Shown: one piece after another, positions 17,351-25,382 of the stretch
How the letters are laid out: each line of letters starts with the position of its first letter
Numbering within the stretch: position 1 is the stretch's first letter
From: Geotalea sp. SG265
GTDB lineage: Bacteria; Desulfobacterota; Desulfuromonadia; Geobacterales; Geobacteraceae
DNA length: 40,598 nt
Assembly: GCF_022808985.1 (NCBI RefSeq)
Contig: NZ_JAKZFT010000023.1
Location: forward strand, 1-40,598
Direction of reading: 5' to 3'
Translations under genes and position numbers: made by a program
Notes under the pieces: generated by a model
Databases searched by the model: none
What the model saw: only the letters and a program-made list of their open reading frames with translations
What the model was told of the DNA's origin: nothing

Positions 17351-17423
17351 AAAAAAAAGAGGTCAAGGATACGGCGTCAACAAACGCCTTTACCTTGACC
17401 TCCAGTTTTCTGGTCAGTCAAAT
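17351..17423 (-). promoter_or_regulatory. Leader attenuator, motif copy 1, with overlapping terminator
   Basis: On the minus strand the hairpin CCAG-AAAA-CTGG (17402-17413) is preceded by TGACTGA and followed by AGGTCAAGG. The same AGGTCAAGG, extended to GAGGTCAAGG, pairs perfectly with CCTTGACCTC to form an intrinsic terminator, with an inner 5-bp stem and eight T residues (17351-17402). Forming the upper motif and forming the terminator compete for the same bases. A weak promoter (TTTAAT at 17430-17435, CTGTAA at 17453-17458) would start the RNA about 5 bases before the motif. It controls the ABC/nitrogenase-like operon starting at 17309. Confidence 0.75.
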
Positions 17424-17498
17424 GTGAGTATTAAACTGCTATGAAACGTGCGTTACAGGAGAGTAATCGTGAGCATCGACCAACGACAATTGCTTCCA

Positions 17499-18428
17499 TC
17501 ATACTTCTTGAAACAGGGCCGTAGAGAGGTACCGCTCACCAGTGTCAGGAAGGATGACGACAATGCGTTTCCCCTTGTTCTCCGGCCGCTTGGCTACCTG
17601 AATCGCGGCAAAGGCAGCGGCACCGCCGGAAATGCCGATGAGCACCCCCTCTTCCTTCGCTACGCGGCGGGCCGTTTCAAAGGCCTCTTCATTCCTGACC
17701 TTGAATATCTCGTCGATTATGCCCGTATTGAGAACCCCTGGAACAAAGCCGGCACCAATCCCCTGTATCTTGTGAGGACCAGGCACACCTCCGGAAAGTA
17801 CCGGCGAATCAAAAGGCTCAACCGCCACGACTTTGAACTCAGGGTTGCGCCCCTTGAGGATCTCCCCGATTCCGGTGATGGTCCCGCCGGTGCCGACCCC
17901 CCCGACAAGAATATCCACCTTGCCGTCCGTATCGGCCCAGATTTCCTCGGCGGTTGTTGCTCGATGAATGGCTGGATTCGCTTCATTCTTGAATTGCTGC
18001 GGCACAAAGGAATTGGGTGTGGCCGCAGCCAGTTCTTCGGCCTTCTCGATGGCCCCTTTCATCCCCTTGGCGCCAGGCGTCAACACCAGCTCCGCCCCAT
18101 AGGCTTTCAACAGGTTGCGCCGCTCGATGCTCATGGTGTCGGGCATGGTCAGAATCAACCGGTAGCCCTTGGCCGCTGCCACAAAGGCAAGGGCTATCCC
18201 GGTATTGCCGCTGGTCGGCTCGATGATCACGGTATTCTTGGTGATCAATCCTTTCTCCTCGGCATCCTTGATCATGGAAAAGCCGATGCGATCCTTGACA
18301 CTTCCTCCGGGGTTGAAGGACTCCAGTTTGGCAACAACTTCTGCAACCGCACCTTCAGCGACGCGATTGAGGCGCAGAAGAGGTGTAGTGCCAATGAGTT
18401 CAGTCAGATTGTTAGCAATGCGTGCCAT
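17499..18428 (-). CDS. cysK: Cysteine synthase A (O-acetylserine sulfhydrylase)
   Basis: The protein has 309 residues, the usual length for CysK. The PLP lysine lies in [10 protein letters not shown], the substrate loop is [10 protein letters not shown], and the phosphate-binding loop is [10 protein letters not shown]. The CysK-type C-terminus ([17 protein letters not shown]) is present. It converts O-acetylserine and sulfide to cysteine in the cytoplasm. The start follows AAAGGAG. It lies 70 bases after the NifX-like gene and very probably shares its transcript, so that it too falls under the leader element at 18862. Confidence 0.95.
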   Translation of the reverse strand: MARIANNLTELIGTTPLLRLNRVAEGAVAEVVAKLESFNPGGSVKDRIGFSMIKDAEEKGLITKNTVIIEPTSGNTGIALAFVAAAKGYRLILTMPDTMSIERRNLLKAYGAELVLTPGAKGMKGAIEKAEELAAATPNSFVPQQFKNEANPAIHRATTAEEIWADTDGKVDILVGGVGTGGTITGIGEILKGRNPEFKVVAVEPFDSPVLSGGVPGPHKIQGIGAGFVPGVLNTGIIDEIFKVRNEEAFETARRVAKEEGVLIGISGGAAAFAAIQVAKRPENKGKRIVVILPDTGERYLSTALFQEV

Positions 18429-18496
18429 AGAAAATCTCCTTTAACAATTATTCGGTTCATCCACTGTCGGGAAATGATGATCAGACGTCCGGGTGG

Positions 18497-18850
18497 CTAG
18501 TTCAGTTTATAGCGGACGCGGAACAGCTTTGACTGGAGCACCGTAGCCAACGCCTCCTCAATGGAGCCATCAAGGGAGAACGGCAGCATGTTGCTGCCGA
18601 GCAGAACATCGATGGCAGTGGGACCGATCTGATTAACGATCACACCCTGGCAGTCATTGAGCAGCGAGACCGTACTGTCGAGGAAGTCACCGCTGTGGCA
18701 GTGTCCGTTGCATGCCGGCAGGGTCTGCCGTTCTTCGACCTGTCGCCACTGTTCATCGATCAGTTCGTAAATGACAAAAGCCTTGGTTCGGCCGAAATGT
18801 TCATTCACCGCCAGTCCATCACTGGTAGCAACTGCCACTCTTATCTGCAT
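18497..18850 (-). CDS. NifX/NafY-like Fe-Mo-cofactor-binding domain protein
   Basis: This 117-aa protein consists of one dinitrogenase iron-molybdenum-cofactor biosynthesis domain. The start VAVATSDGLAVNEHFGRTKAF is typical; the central CNGHCHSGDFLDS segment and C-terminal VNQIGPTAIDVLL follow. Such proteins bind nitrogenase cofactor or its precursors, and this small type also occurs apart from nif genes. Being next to cysK, under the same leader motif as three nitrogenase-like pairs, it is a candidate cofactor carrier for those enzymes. A sulfur-state or metal-binding regulator is the alternative. Confidence 0.8.
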   Translation of the reverse strand: MQIRVAVATSDGLAVNEHFGRTKAFVIYELIDEQWRQVEERQTLPACNGHCHSGDFLDSTVSLLNDCQGVIVNQIGPTAIDVLLGSNMLPFSLDGSIEEALATVLQSKLFRVRYKLN

Positions 18851-18861
18851 GGTCCCTCAAA

Positions 18862-18931
18862 TAAAAAAGGCCAGGGCCGTCACGGACAACCTAACGAACC
18901 TTGGCCTCCAGTTTTCTGGTCAGCAACAGGT
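18862..18931 (-). promoter_or_regulatory. Leader attenuator, motif copy 2, with overlapping terminator
   Basis: On the minus strand CCAG-AAAA-CTGG (18908-18919) is preceded by GCTGA and followed by AGGCCAAGG. AGGCCAAGG (18899-18907) pairs with CCCTGGCCT (18868-18876), with one mismatch, to make a terminator followed by six T. Relative to copy 1 the bases changed from GGTC to GGCC and the opposite arm changed to match, so the terminator is under selection. The strong promoter directly upstream places the RNA start about 8 bases before the motif, so almost the whole leader is motif plus terminator. Confidence 0.78.
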
Positions 18932-18937
18932 AAAACC

Positions 18938-18966
18938 ATCTTAGCTTCCTCTACAAATCAAGTCAA
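18938..18966 (-). promoter_or_regulatory. Sigma70 promoter of the NifX-like/cysK unit
   Basis: TTGACT (18961-18966) and TAAGAT (18938-18943) read on the minus strand are separated by exactly 17 bases. The predicted start is at about 18931. A near-palindrome TAAGTCGATTTA lies upstream at 18980-18991 and shares AAGTCGAT with the operator-like sites at 28398 and 28736. Confidence 0.7.
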
Positions 18967-19064
18967 GAATATTTTCTAGTAAGTCGATTTATTTTGTAGA
19001 GTTTATTTCTCCTTCACCTTGGTGAGGAACAGTGATAATCTTCAAAAAGAAAGGAGCCGTCCAC

Positions 19065-19601
19065 ATGGCCTTATTTCGCAATGTTATCCTTGCCATCTGT
19101 TTCCTTGCCATGAACGAACCTTGTTTCGCCATGGATACCGGCCAATACCAGGAGGTTCAGAAGCTGATGCAGGCTCCCTCGGGTATCCTTGCCAAAAAAG
19201 CCTCTGAAATCCTCAGACAGAAATATGAGATTGCCGATTTTGCCCTGCATAACGGTGCAGATGACGGCGCTCTGCCATTCAAAGCACTCCCCGATTTCGT
19301 TACGAGCAATCCGACCAGTTACACCGCTTACCGAATTGCGGTTCTTCGACCAGAGCTTCTTTCCCGGCAGCAATGTTACTGTGACCGGAAAGATCACCCC
19401 ACCCTGCTGCAGTGTTTTCTTATCAGCGACAAGCCCTTGATCTACAACGACCATGCCGCTACTGCGCCTGTCTGCATCCGTGAATCACTTCTTGTCTTTC
19501 TCTGGTCAGAATCGGGCATCTCACCGGGTGAGATTACAGGGTACCTGCGTTTTCTGTTCGATCCTGAAATAAACCAGCCACCGCAAACCTCCCTTAATTA
19601 A
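19065..19601 (+). CDS. Secreted PCYCGC-like cysteine-motif protein
   Basis: The protein has 178 residues with a signal peptide (MALFRNVILAICFLAM, cleavage near CFAMD). The mature part contains QQCYCDRKDHPTLLQCF followed by a downstream Cys in APVCIRESL. That pattern resembles the small extracytoplasmic proteins with a PCYCGC motif and a second Cys pair, whose role is unclear; metal or thiol binding is often supposed. The ATG follows AAAGGAG. It is divergent from the NifX-like/cysK unit and carries no copy of the leader motif. A short inverted repeat (TCACC-TT-GGTGA) lies about 40 bases upstream. Confidence 0.65.
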   Translation: MALFRNVILAICFLAMNEPCFAMDTGQYQEVQKLMQAPSGILAKKASEILRQKYEIADFALHNGADDGALPFKALPDFVTSNPTSYTAYRIAVLRPELLSRQQCYCDRKDHPTLLQCFLISDKPLIYNDHAATAPVCIRESLLVFLWSESGISPGEITGYLRFLFDPEINQPPQTSLN

Positions 19602-19615
19602 GCAACTACATCTAT

Positions 19616-19653
19616 TCCTGAAACAAAATCAGGCAGGGACCGAAGCCCCTGCC
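19616..19653 (-). terminator. Intrinsic terminator downstream of the porin gene
   Basis: On the minus strand GGCAGGG and CCCTGCC (19647-19653 and 19632-19638) form a 7-bp stem with an 8-base loop, followed by the moderately T-rich TGATTTTGTTTC. On the plus strand the tail is not T-rich, so it probably acts mainly on porin transcripts. Confidence 0.5.
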
Positions 19654-19684
19654 CTGCCATTGCAACTCTTCGCTCAGAACTTGC

Positions 19685-21103
19685 TCAGAAGAAATAATAG
19701 AAAGCAAGCCTGCCCACATTCGCCTGGCCGAAATCAGATGTCCCGGCAAGAGGAGACGTACCGTTATTGGCGGTAACATTCACTGGGTTACCGTACTGCG
19801 TCTTCAGATGTTGGTACTCTACGGCAATGCGCAAAGCGGCATTGAGATCATAGGAAGCATTGGCGAATAAAGATTCGTTGAATTTTTCGAAGTTGGAGTT
19901 GTTCTTGTAGGTAGCGTAGTTAAGCGCCCCGCGCCTTCCGTAGCCCACTGAGATGCCCAGGTCCTGAACAGGATAATAGATCAGCTGAGAACCAAGACCG
20001 TAGCCCTTGGCCGCTGTAAGATTGCCTGGGGTCCCGACCAACGAGGCTGCCGTGGCGCTGGTTCCCGCAACGGTAACCAGGTTGGCTGCTTCATAAATCT
20101 GCCCTTCGAAGGTCAAGGTCCCTTCCCTGCTCTTGCCATCTGTCGAGCTGATCAGCGGAACAAACGTGTAAAATCCAATGCCCCAGGTATCGACCCGACG
20201 GGCATTTCCGTTTACATCCTGATTTCCATAAATACCGAAGAAGCCGGCAGTAAATGGGTTCTGAATAAGTCCTGCTGCCCCGGGAGAAACACCGAGCGCT
20301 TTACTGATAAAAAGCACCTGGCCGGCGAAATTTGGCAATGCCCCCCAGGTATCACCGGCTGCCCCTGCTGTACCCGGCGTGCCGTTGGTACCGCCAGGGC
20401 CGCCCTTCGTGTTAGTTATGGAGTTATTGTCCTGGTAAGGAGTCTGAACTCCTGCCAGTATTTTGATGGAGTTATTCTTGTCAAGTGCCAGACGGTGGGT
20501 CACTCTCAGCTGCGGGTTTCTTGTTCCTGGAAAGCCAGTGCCGCCATTGCCTCGAAAATCAATTGTGCTGGCGATCGCCAGTCCGAATATGTCGGCGGTC
20601 TGACCAAAAAGGAACTGAGTCTTGCCCCAGTCCAGATTGGCATAGGCATGTCGCAGCCTGGGGCTTGGGTTGAGAAAATCAGTCGTGGCAGCTGCATTTG
20701 TATCCTGGAAATCAAATTCCAGCAAGCTGCTAGTTTTGGCCCCGAGCAGCGCAGGACCGTTGGCTTTGAGCCATATCCTCGACTGGCGTGCCGAGAACAC
20801 CGATTGGTCCCGTTGGTTGGCAAGGCTTGAGGTCTTGGGTAGCGCCTGTGGTGACATCTGTGAGTAGTTGTGGCCGAAGTTCACCGAGTTATATGCGTAG
20901 TCAAGTTTGATGAAGCCGCCGACCGACAGGTTGAACTTGCTGGTCGCTGGGGCATTGAGATTGCCGTAGATCCCCGGGGCAACCTCACAGGATGGTGCAA
21001 AATCACAGTTGTAGGGAACCTGCGCCGGACCGTTACCGTTCTCCGCGCCATGGGCGGTCGTTGCGGCGAAGAGCGCCGCGGCCAAAAATGCTGTTTTTTT
21101 CAT
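19685..21103 (-). CDS. Outer-membrane porin (DcaP/OprP-like beta-barrel)
   Basis: The protein has 472 residues with a signal peptide (MKKTAFLAAALFAATTAHGA). Alternating aromatic and polar strands end in the outer-membrane signature VGRLAFYYFF. The early GGFIKLDYAYNS strand is typical of DcaP-like porins of proteobacteria. At about 230-250 a Gly-rich collagen-like loop (GGPGGTNGTPGTAGAAGD) is inserted, probably on the cell surface. The start has GGAGG eight bases upstream. It follows the lipoprotein gene by 30 bases and likely shares the leader at 22118. A role in letting organosulfur compounds across the outer membrane is inferred from that regulation. Confidence 0.8.
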   Translation of the reverse strand: MKKTAFLAAALFAATTAHGAENGNGPAQVPYNCDFAPSCEVAPGIYGNLNAPATSKFNLSVGGFIKLDYAYNSVNFGHNYSQMSPQALPKTSSLANQRDQSVFSARQSRIWLKANGPALLGAKTSSLLEFDFQDTNAAATTDFLNPSPRLRHAYANLDWGKTQFLFGQTADIFGLAIASTIDFRGNGGTGFPGTRNPQLRVTHRLALDKNNSIKILAGVQTPYQDNNSITNTKGGPGGTNGTPGTAGAAGDTWGALPNFAGQVLFISKALGVSPGAAGLIQNPFTAGFFGIYGNQDVNGNARRVDTWGIGFYTFVPLISSTDGKSREGTLTFEGQIYEAANLVTVAGTSATAASLVGTPGNLTAAKGYGLGSQLIYYPVQDLGISVGYGRRGALNYATYKNNSNFEKFNESLFANASYDLNAALRIAVEYQHLKTQYGNPVNVTANNGTSPLAGTSDFGQANVGRLAFYYFF

Positions 21104-21133
21104 CCTTTTCCTCCTTGGTGATAATACAAATTA

Positions 21134-22102
21134 TTATTCAGGTTCAACAAAGTCGCCCGGTTGCGCTTTGGTGGCATCTGCAGTTATGCCAAAAGCGCCA
21201 TCCAAGCCGACATAATCGGTTACGACAAAATCGGTGATCTTGTTGCCATGGGCGAAACCGAGACCGCTGATCACCTCGCCGCCCCGGTAAACGGCCAGCC
21301 GCTGGCCCTGCTTCAGTCCCGACGTCAGCCCGGCATCCACGTAGATTCGATCACCCTTAACCGTGGCCACCTTGGCATACCAGGGTGTGCGGCTGAGGGA
21401 ATCCTGTACCGCCCAAGCCAGCCCGCTCACCGCCCGTTGCACGGCCTCTTCCCGGCTTTCGTCTTTCTCCGGTTCGGGTATTCTGACGGTAAAGGACCGA
21501 ATCAAGGCCGGCCCGCGGTTGTCATAGAGGTCGGCTTTTATCACGGCGCCGGTGTCAGTTCCCTCAGGGGCGTCGATTATGAGTACCGCCCCCCTTCCGA
21601 GCTGTCGGGCAGCAGCAGTAACCAGGTCAGTTTTCTCGTCGCCTGACGAAGGTTGAGCGATAGCCTGGCTTTCGACAGGTCGGACAACACAACTCTGGGC
21701 CAGTTGCCCACGAATCACACTGGCCAGGTGCAGGTTTTCCACCTCGGCCACCAATAACCGGTGTCGCAAGCCAGCAGGTTGGGCCGCTGCCCTACCACCC
21801 TGCTCAGCCTCTGCCGTTACCTTCTCGTAGCCTTTCCTCACCAGCTCCCGTCCGCGCGGGATGCCATTTACCAGCGAACTCTTCGGCACCCAGACCTTCG
21901 GATTCTCCGCCGGGTTCCCAAGGTTTATGGGGTTGTCGATCTCCACGTACTCATCCTGATTGACAGGTACAATGGTTCGATTGCAGCCACTGAGAACGGC
22001 AAGGCCAACCACTATCACCCAGCCTGCCAATAACCACCTGATGCTCTTTTCCCAACCCTTCCCCATGCGGTTCCTTTTTCTTCCCACTTGGATCTCGTCC
22101 AT
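21134..22102 (-). CDS. Outer-membrane-type lipoprotein, function unknown
   Basis: The protein has 322 residues with a long basic N-region, a hydrophobic segment and the lipobox LSGC with Cys40. The C-terminal 80 residues (GDRIYVDAGLTSGLKQGQRL and on) resemble the small beta-domain at the C-terminus of FlgT and other envelope lipoproteins. The middle part suggests a repeat-like domain binding other envelope proteins. The ATG at 22102 has a GGAGG eight bases upstream; an ATG at 22117 overlaps that site and is less likely. It lies directly behind leader copy 3 and ahead of the porin, so the two probably form an envelope uptake unit. Confidence 0.7.
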   Translation of the reverse strand: MDEIQVGRKRNRMGKGWEKSIRWLLAGWVIVVGLAVLSGCNRTIVPVNQDEYVEIDNPINLGNPAENPKVWVPKSSLVNGIPRGRELVRKGYEKVTAEAEQGGRAAAQPAGLRHRLLVAEVENLHLASVIRGQLAQSCVVRPVESQAIAQPSSGDEKTDLVTAAARQLGRGAVLIIDAPEGTDTGAVIKADLYDNRGPALIRSFTVRIPEPEKDESREEAVQRAVSGLAWAVQDSLSRTPWYAKVATVKGDRIYVDAGLTSGLKQGQRLAVYRGGEVISGLGFAHGNKITDFVVTDYVGLDGAFGITADATKAQPGDFVEPE

Positions 22103-22117
22103 CGTTTTTTCCTCCAT

Positions 22118-22170
22118 AAAAAAAGGCCGCACCCCATCAGGGAACGGCCTCCAGTTTTGCTGGTCAACCT
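22118..22170 (-). promoter_or_regulatory. Leader attenuator, motif copy 3, with overlapping terminator
   Basis: On the minus strand CCAG-CAAAA-CTGG (22151-22163) is preceded by TTGA and followed by AGGCCG. AGGCCG (22145-22150) pairs with CGGCCT (22124-22129), and seven T follow. The ribosome site of the lipoprotein gene starts right after the T run. The loop has one extra base compared with copies 1 and 2. No strong promoter is seen in the 24-base gap to the glutaredoxin stop, so the element may also act within a longer transcript coming from the operon upstream. Confidence 0.7.
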
Positions 22171-22193
22171 TATCTATTTTAATTCTGCAGCGA

Positions 22194-22547
22194 TTACTTC
22201 GCCTTAGCGGCACATACCTCTGCAAAGGCTCGCTGAAACGATTCGCGAATGAATCCCCGCAGCACCTTCTGGTCATTGCCGATGACGATCACCGGCACGG
22301 CACGGCTTTTATACCTGGTCGTCATCTCCTCCAGATACCTGCCATTGTCGGCAATATCCTTTTTGACAAAGGGGATGTTGTTTCTGGCCAGGTATTCCTT
22401 GGCGGCAGTACAATTGGCACACCATGGCGCCGTATAGAGGACCACCCGCGGGAAGGCAGCAACCTGCTCAGCCGCACCCGTTGATGCCTGCCCTGACACG
22501 CCCCAAAGAAGGAATACAACGGCAACCGTAATCCTGATCATGTTCAT
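22194..22547 (-). CDS. Exported glutaredoxin/thioredoxin-like protein
   Basis: The protein has 117 residues with a probable signal peptide or anchor (MIRITVAVVFLLWGVSGQAS). It has a glutaredoxin fold with the active site APWCANC at C43 and C46, and the cis-Pro region SRAVPVIVIG. The CxxC is followed by TAAKEYL, as in glutaredoxin-like NrdH/UxxX proteins. It is the last gene of the operon with two nitrogenase-like pairs, 31 bases after the final NifK-like gene. A role as periplasmic thiol reductant for the Cys-bearing binding proteins, or in substrate activation, is possible but unproven. The ATG at 22547 has the better ribosome spacing; 22541 is an alternative. Confidence 0.75.
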   Translation of the reverse strand: MNMIRITVAVVFLLWGVSGQASTGAAEQVAAFPRVVLYTAPWCANCTAAKEYLARNNIPFVKKDIADNGRYLEEMTTRYKSRAVPVIVIGNDQKVLRGFIRESFQRAFAEVCAAKAK

Positions 22548-22578
22548 AACCACCTCCATCGGATCTGGGAACTGAAAA

Positions 22579-23892
22579 TCATTGGAAACTGCTCAAGATT
22601 ACCGAATAGATGTCTTCTGTCAGCCGCAGCGCCCCTTCGTAGCCGACAAAAGTCCGGCTCAGAATCAGGCGGTCGGAAACCGGCATGGCAACGGAAAGTG
22701 GATAACCCTTGAGCTCCCGGGCGATGACCCGATCCCAACTACTCCCCAGAATAAGCGGCCGCTCGCGGAAAGTCCGTTTCTCCAGTTCGGTGCGGACCGT
22801 GCGACCGTCGGCGCCGTAATGGACCGGCGACACCAGGGCCGCGTCGAAACGGGCGAACTCAGCCTCCACCAGAGGCAGATACTCTTCAGGCACCTTTTCC
22901 GTCACGAACTGCACCTCAGGAATCAAGCCCAGGTCGTTGATGAGGAAACGGGTCAGCCCCAGTGCATAAAAGCTGTCGGCAATGATAACGAAATGGCCGG
23001 GGAGAAACCGGGTCTCAAAGAGGAGATCGGCAGAGCGCTCGATGTAATAATAGTAACGTTCCTCCTCCCGCTGGATGGTGGTTTCCACGGTAGTGGCGGG
23101 AACGCCGGCATAGGCGCCGACCGCACGTAGAAAACTCCCCGTTTCCGTTGCGCCGATGGGAAGCACCGGATAATGCAGGAATGGCGTTGAGAATTTTTCT
23201 TCCAGCCGCTTCACCGTTTTCAAGCCAACCCACGGCGACAGCAGCAGGTTGAACTGGGCGGCCGGAATGCGGCGGATCGAAGCCACCCCCTCCCCCGGTC
23301 CGTAGATCAGGTTGGGGGTAAGGCCGATTGAACGGAGCAGACTGCCGATTGCCTGAAGCGTCCCAGCCCAGTAAGGGTCCTGATAGGGAAGGACCGTCCA
23401 GACATTGACCAGCCCTTGTTCCACCTGCGTCGGCTCCAGAAACTGATCGATGATCGCCTGCCAAAGCAGTTCGTGCCCAAAGTAGTTGTCTCCCTTGAAG
23501 CCACCTGTCTCAGCAAAGACGATCGGCGCGCCATTTGCCTTGAAACTGCGTACCACCTCTCCCACATCGTCGCCGACAATGTCGGAGGTACAGCCGGTCA
23601 GGACCACGTACAGATCACCATCCATCACCTTCAGCGTATTGGCGATCGTCTCCCGCAGCTTGCCCTCACCGCCGAAAACCACCTCCTTTTCCGTGGCATT
23701 GGTACAAGGAACCGTATGTCCCCCCACATAGCTGGCCCCCTGAAAGCCGTTGCCGTTGGACAAGCCGCTCCAAAGTTTCTGGCCGCAGCCGGGACCGGCA
23801 TGGATAATGGGAATAGCCCGGGGAATCGCCACCACTGATTGCAATGCGCCAAGGGCGCAGACGTTTCGTATCTGTTCAACCACTTCGGCCAT
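22579..23892 (-). CDS. Nitrogenase-like component 1, beta (NifK-like) subunit, pair 2
   Basis: The protein has 437 residues. Family cysteines are C12 (RNVCALGA), C36 (GPGCGQKL) and C101 (LTGCTSDIVGDD), matching the P-cluster ligand order, and there is an additional Cys at 63. The NifK-like second half (TETGSFLRAVGAYAG and RPLILGSSWDRVIARELKG) is complete. Its start overlaps the stop of the pair-2 D-like gene (TGATG-type junction), so translation is coupled. It is one of two tandem pairs in this operon. One pair might be catalytic and the other a NifEN-like scaffold. Confidence 0.85.
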   Translation of the reverse strand: MAEVVEQIRNVCALGALQSVVAIPRAIPIIHAGPGCGQKLWSGLSNGNGFQGASYVGGHTVPCTNATEKEVVFGGEGKLRETIANTLKVMDGDLYVVLTGCTSDIVGDDVGEVVRSFKANGAPIVFAETGGFKGDNYFGHELLWQAIIDQFLEPTQVEQGLVNVWTVLPYQDPYWAGTLQAIGSLLRSIGLTPNLIYGPGEGVASIRRIPAAQFNLLLSPWVGLKTVKRLEEKFSTPFLHYPVLPIGATETGSFLRAVGAYAGVPATTVETTIQREEERYYYYIERSADLLFETRFLPGHFVIIADSFYALGLTRFLINDLGLIPEVQFVTEKVPEEYLPLVEAEFARFDAALVSPVHYGADGRTVRTELEKRTFRERPLILGSSWDRVIARELKGYPLSVAMPVSDRLILSRTFVGYEGALRLTEDIYSVILSSFQ

Positions 23893-25364
23893 CAGACAGC
23901 CTCCTGCTCAAGAAATGTGTAAGAATCCTGCCCGTACCACCAGTCGCTGTAGGGCAGCCTGACCCGTTCGGCCAGCTTATTGACGAAATTGCGGTTCGTC
24001 AGGGCATCGATGATGCGCCAGCCGAAGTTGACCAGACCCCGATGGCCGAAGGCTGTGTATTCGTCAATGACCGGCACTGCCGTGATGCCCAGTTTTGCGG
24101 CCCAGACCGAGCTTCCCGGATGCCGGGAGAAATAGAGGTCGGGCTTGAGCCGTGACAGGGTATTGGTGATCTCGAACAGTTGCTGGTCCCCCACGCTGAA
24201 GGTGATGTCCTGCTCACGCGCAGCAGCCCGGAGAATGGCAGGCGGCTGGTCGCCGTAATCGTAATGCTGGTCGTAGTGCCAGCTGGCTGCATGCAGTACC
24301 TTGATCCCCAACTCATCCAGCACCCCCAGGTAGGACTGGGCATAGCTGGGGCCCATACCGACAACAGCCCTGGTCCCCTTGAGCCGACCTCTGATCTCAT
24401 CGAGTTCCGCCTGGGTTGCGGCGCGCTCCTCAGCGATCAGCTGTTCCACCTCAACCTCTTTTCCCACGGCAGCGCCAATCCCGCGCAGCCAGGCCTCGAT
24501 GCCGGCAAAGCCGTGGGGAGGAATGGTCTTCACATAAGGAATGCCGTACTGCTCCTCAAGGGCCGTGCCCATGTAACTGCCGAGAGTGGTACAGACTGTC
24601 GCGGTAACGGCTGCCTCGGAGATGGTTTCCAGTTCTTCCACCGTGGCGAAGGGAATGATGAAGCGGGGCTCCAGGCCGATGCGGCCGAAGAGCCGGGTGA
24701 TGTATGCCCTGGCGCTGCCACGGAAGTTGATCATGTTCACCAGGGAGGGCTGCCTTTGCCGCGGCGGTTTGACGATGCCAGTAAGCACCGCATGGAAGGC
24801 CGCGTCGAACCCGGAAGCCCAGACCTTGCTCCGGAATCCCTCGCAGGAGACGGGAATGACCGGTATGGGAACCTCATCTTTCAGTTCGCTGATCACCCCC
24901 TTGATGTCGTCGCCGATGATCCCTGAAGCGCAGGAGGTGGTGACAAAGATAGCCTTGGGTCGGAACCTTCGCCAGGCCTCCAGAATGCCCGCCCGCAGCT
25001 TTTCCGTACCACCGAAGACGGTGTCCGATTCTTCCATGTTGGTGTTGATCAACTGGATGTTGCGGTTGTCCTGTTGCCGGTAAAACCGCCCGTAATGGTT
25101 CGCAATGTTGTGATAGACCGTGTCGCCGGCACAGCCGACAGGCGCATGGTTGACGATGGCGGCATCGACGATGTTGGCCAAAAGCGTCTGAGCACAGCCG
25201 GAGCTGCAGGAACTGGTCTGACTGAAGCTGCGCTCGCAGTTACTGATGGTGCTGCCACAGCGGGTACGGGCGACAAGATCCTTAAGGGTGCCGGCATAGC
25301 CGGTAATGGCCCCCAGGCGGGCCTCCCGGATGGGCGCTTCTGATATGTCGAGGTTTATGGGCAT
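23892..25364 (-). CDS. Nitrogenase-like component 1, alpha (NifD-like) subunit, pair 2
   Basis: The protein has 490 residues. It is more divergent than the D-like proteins of pairs 1 and 3. The N-terminal region holds extra cysteines (C36, C43, C53, C57; TRCGSTISNCERSF and SSCSSGC) before C78 (PVGCAGD) and C145 (TTSCASGIIGDD). A cofactor-site Cys equivalent to NifD Cys275 is retained as C258 (ATVCTTLGSYMG). The region expected to hold His442 (DEYTAFGHRGLVNFGW) has no obvious equivalent at the aligned place. The different cysteine set suggests a different P-cluster-like centre or a scaffold role. Confidence 0.82.
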   Translation of the reverse strand: MPINLDISEAPIREARLGAITGYAGTLKDLVARTRCGSTISNCERSFSQTSSCSSGCAQTLLANIVDAAIVNHAPVGCAGDTVYHNIANHYGRFYRQQDNRNIQLINTNMEESDTVFGGTEKLRAGILEAWRRFRPKAIFVTTSCASGIIGDDIKGVISELKDEVPIPVIPVSCEGFRSKVWASGFDAAFHAVLTGIVKPPRQRQPSLVNMINFRGSARAYITRLFGRIGLEPRFIIPFATVEELETISEAAVTATVCTTLGSYMGTALEEQYGIPYVKTIPPHGFAGIEAWLRGIGAAVGKEVEVEQLIAEERAATQAELDEIRGRLKGTRAVVGMGPSYAQSYLGVLDELGIKVLHAASWHYDQHYDYGDQPPAILRAAAREQDITFSVGDQQLFEITNTLSRLKPDLYFSRHPGSSVWAAKLGITAVPVIDEYTAFGHRGLVNFGWRIIDALTNRNFVNKLAERVRLPYSDWWYGQDSYTFLEQEAV

Positions 25365-25382
25365 TTGATGAGTCTCCTTCCT

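Noticed and set aside
19380-19405. TGACCGGAAAGATCACC as another motif copy
   Set aside because: It lies inside the coding region at 19065-19601 and has neither the second GG arm nor a terminator.
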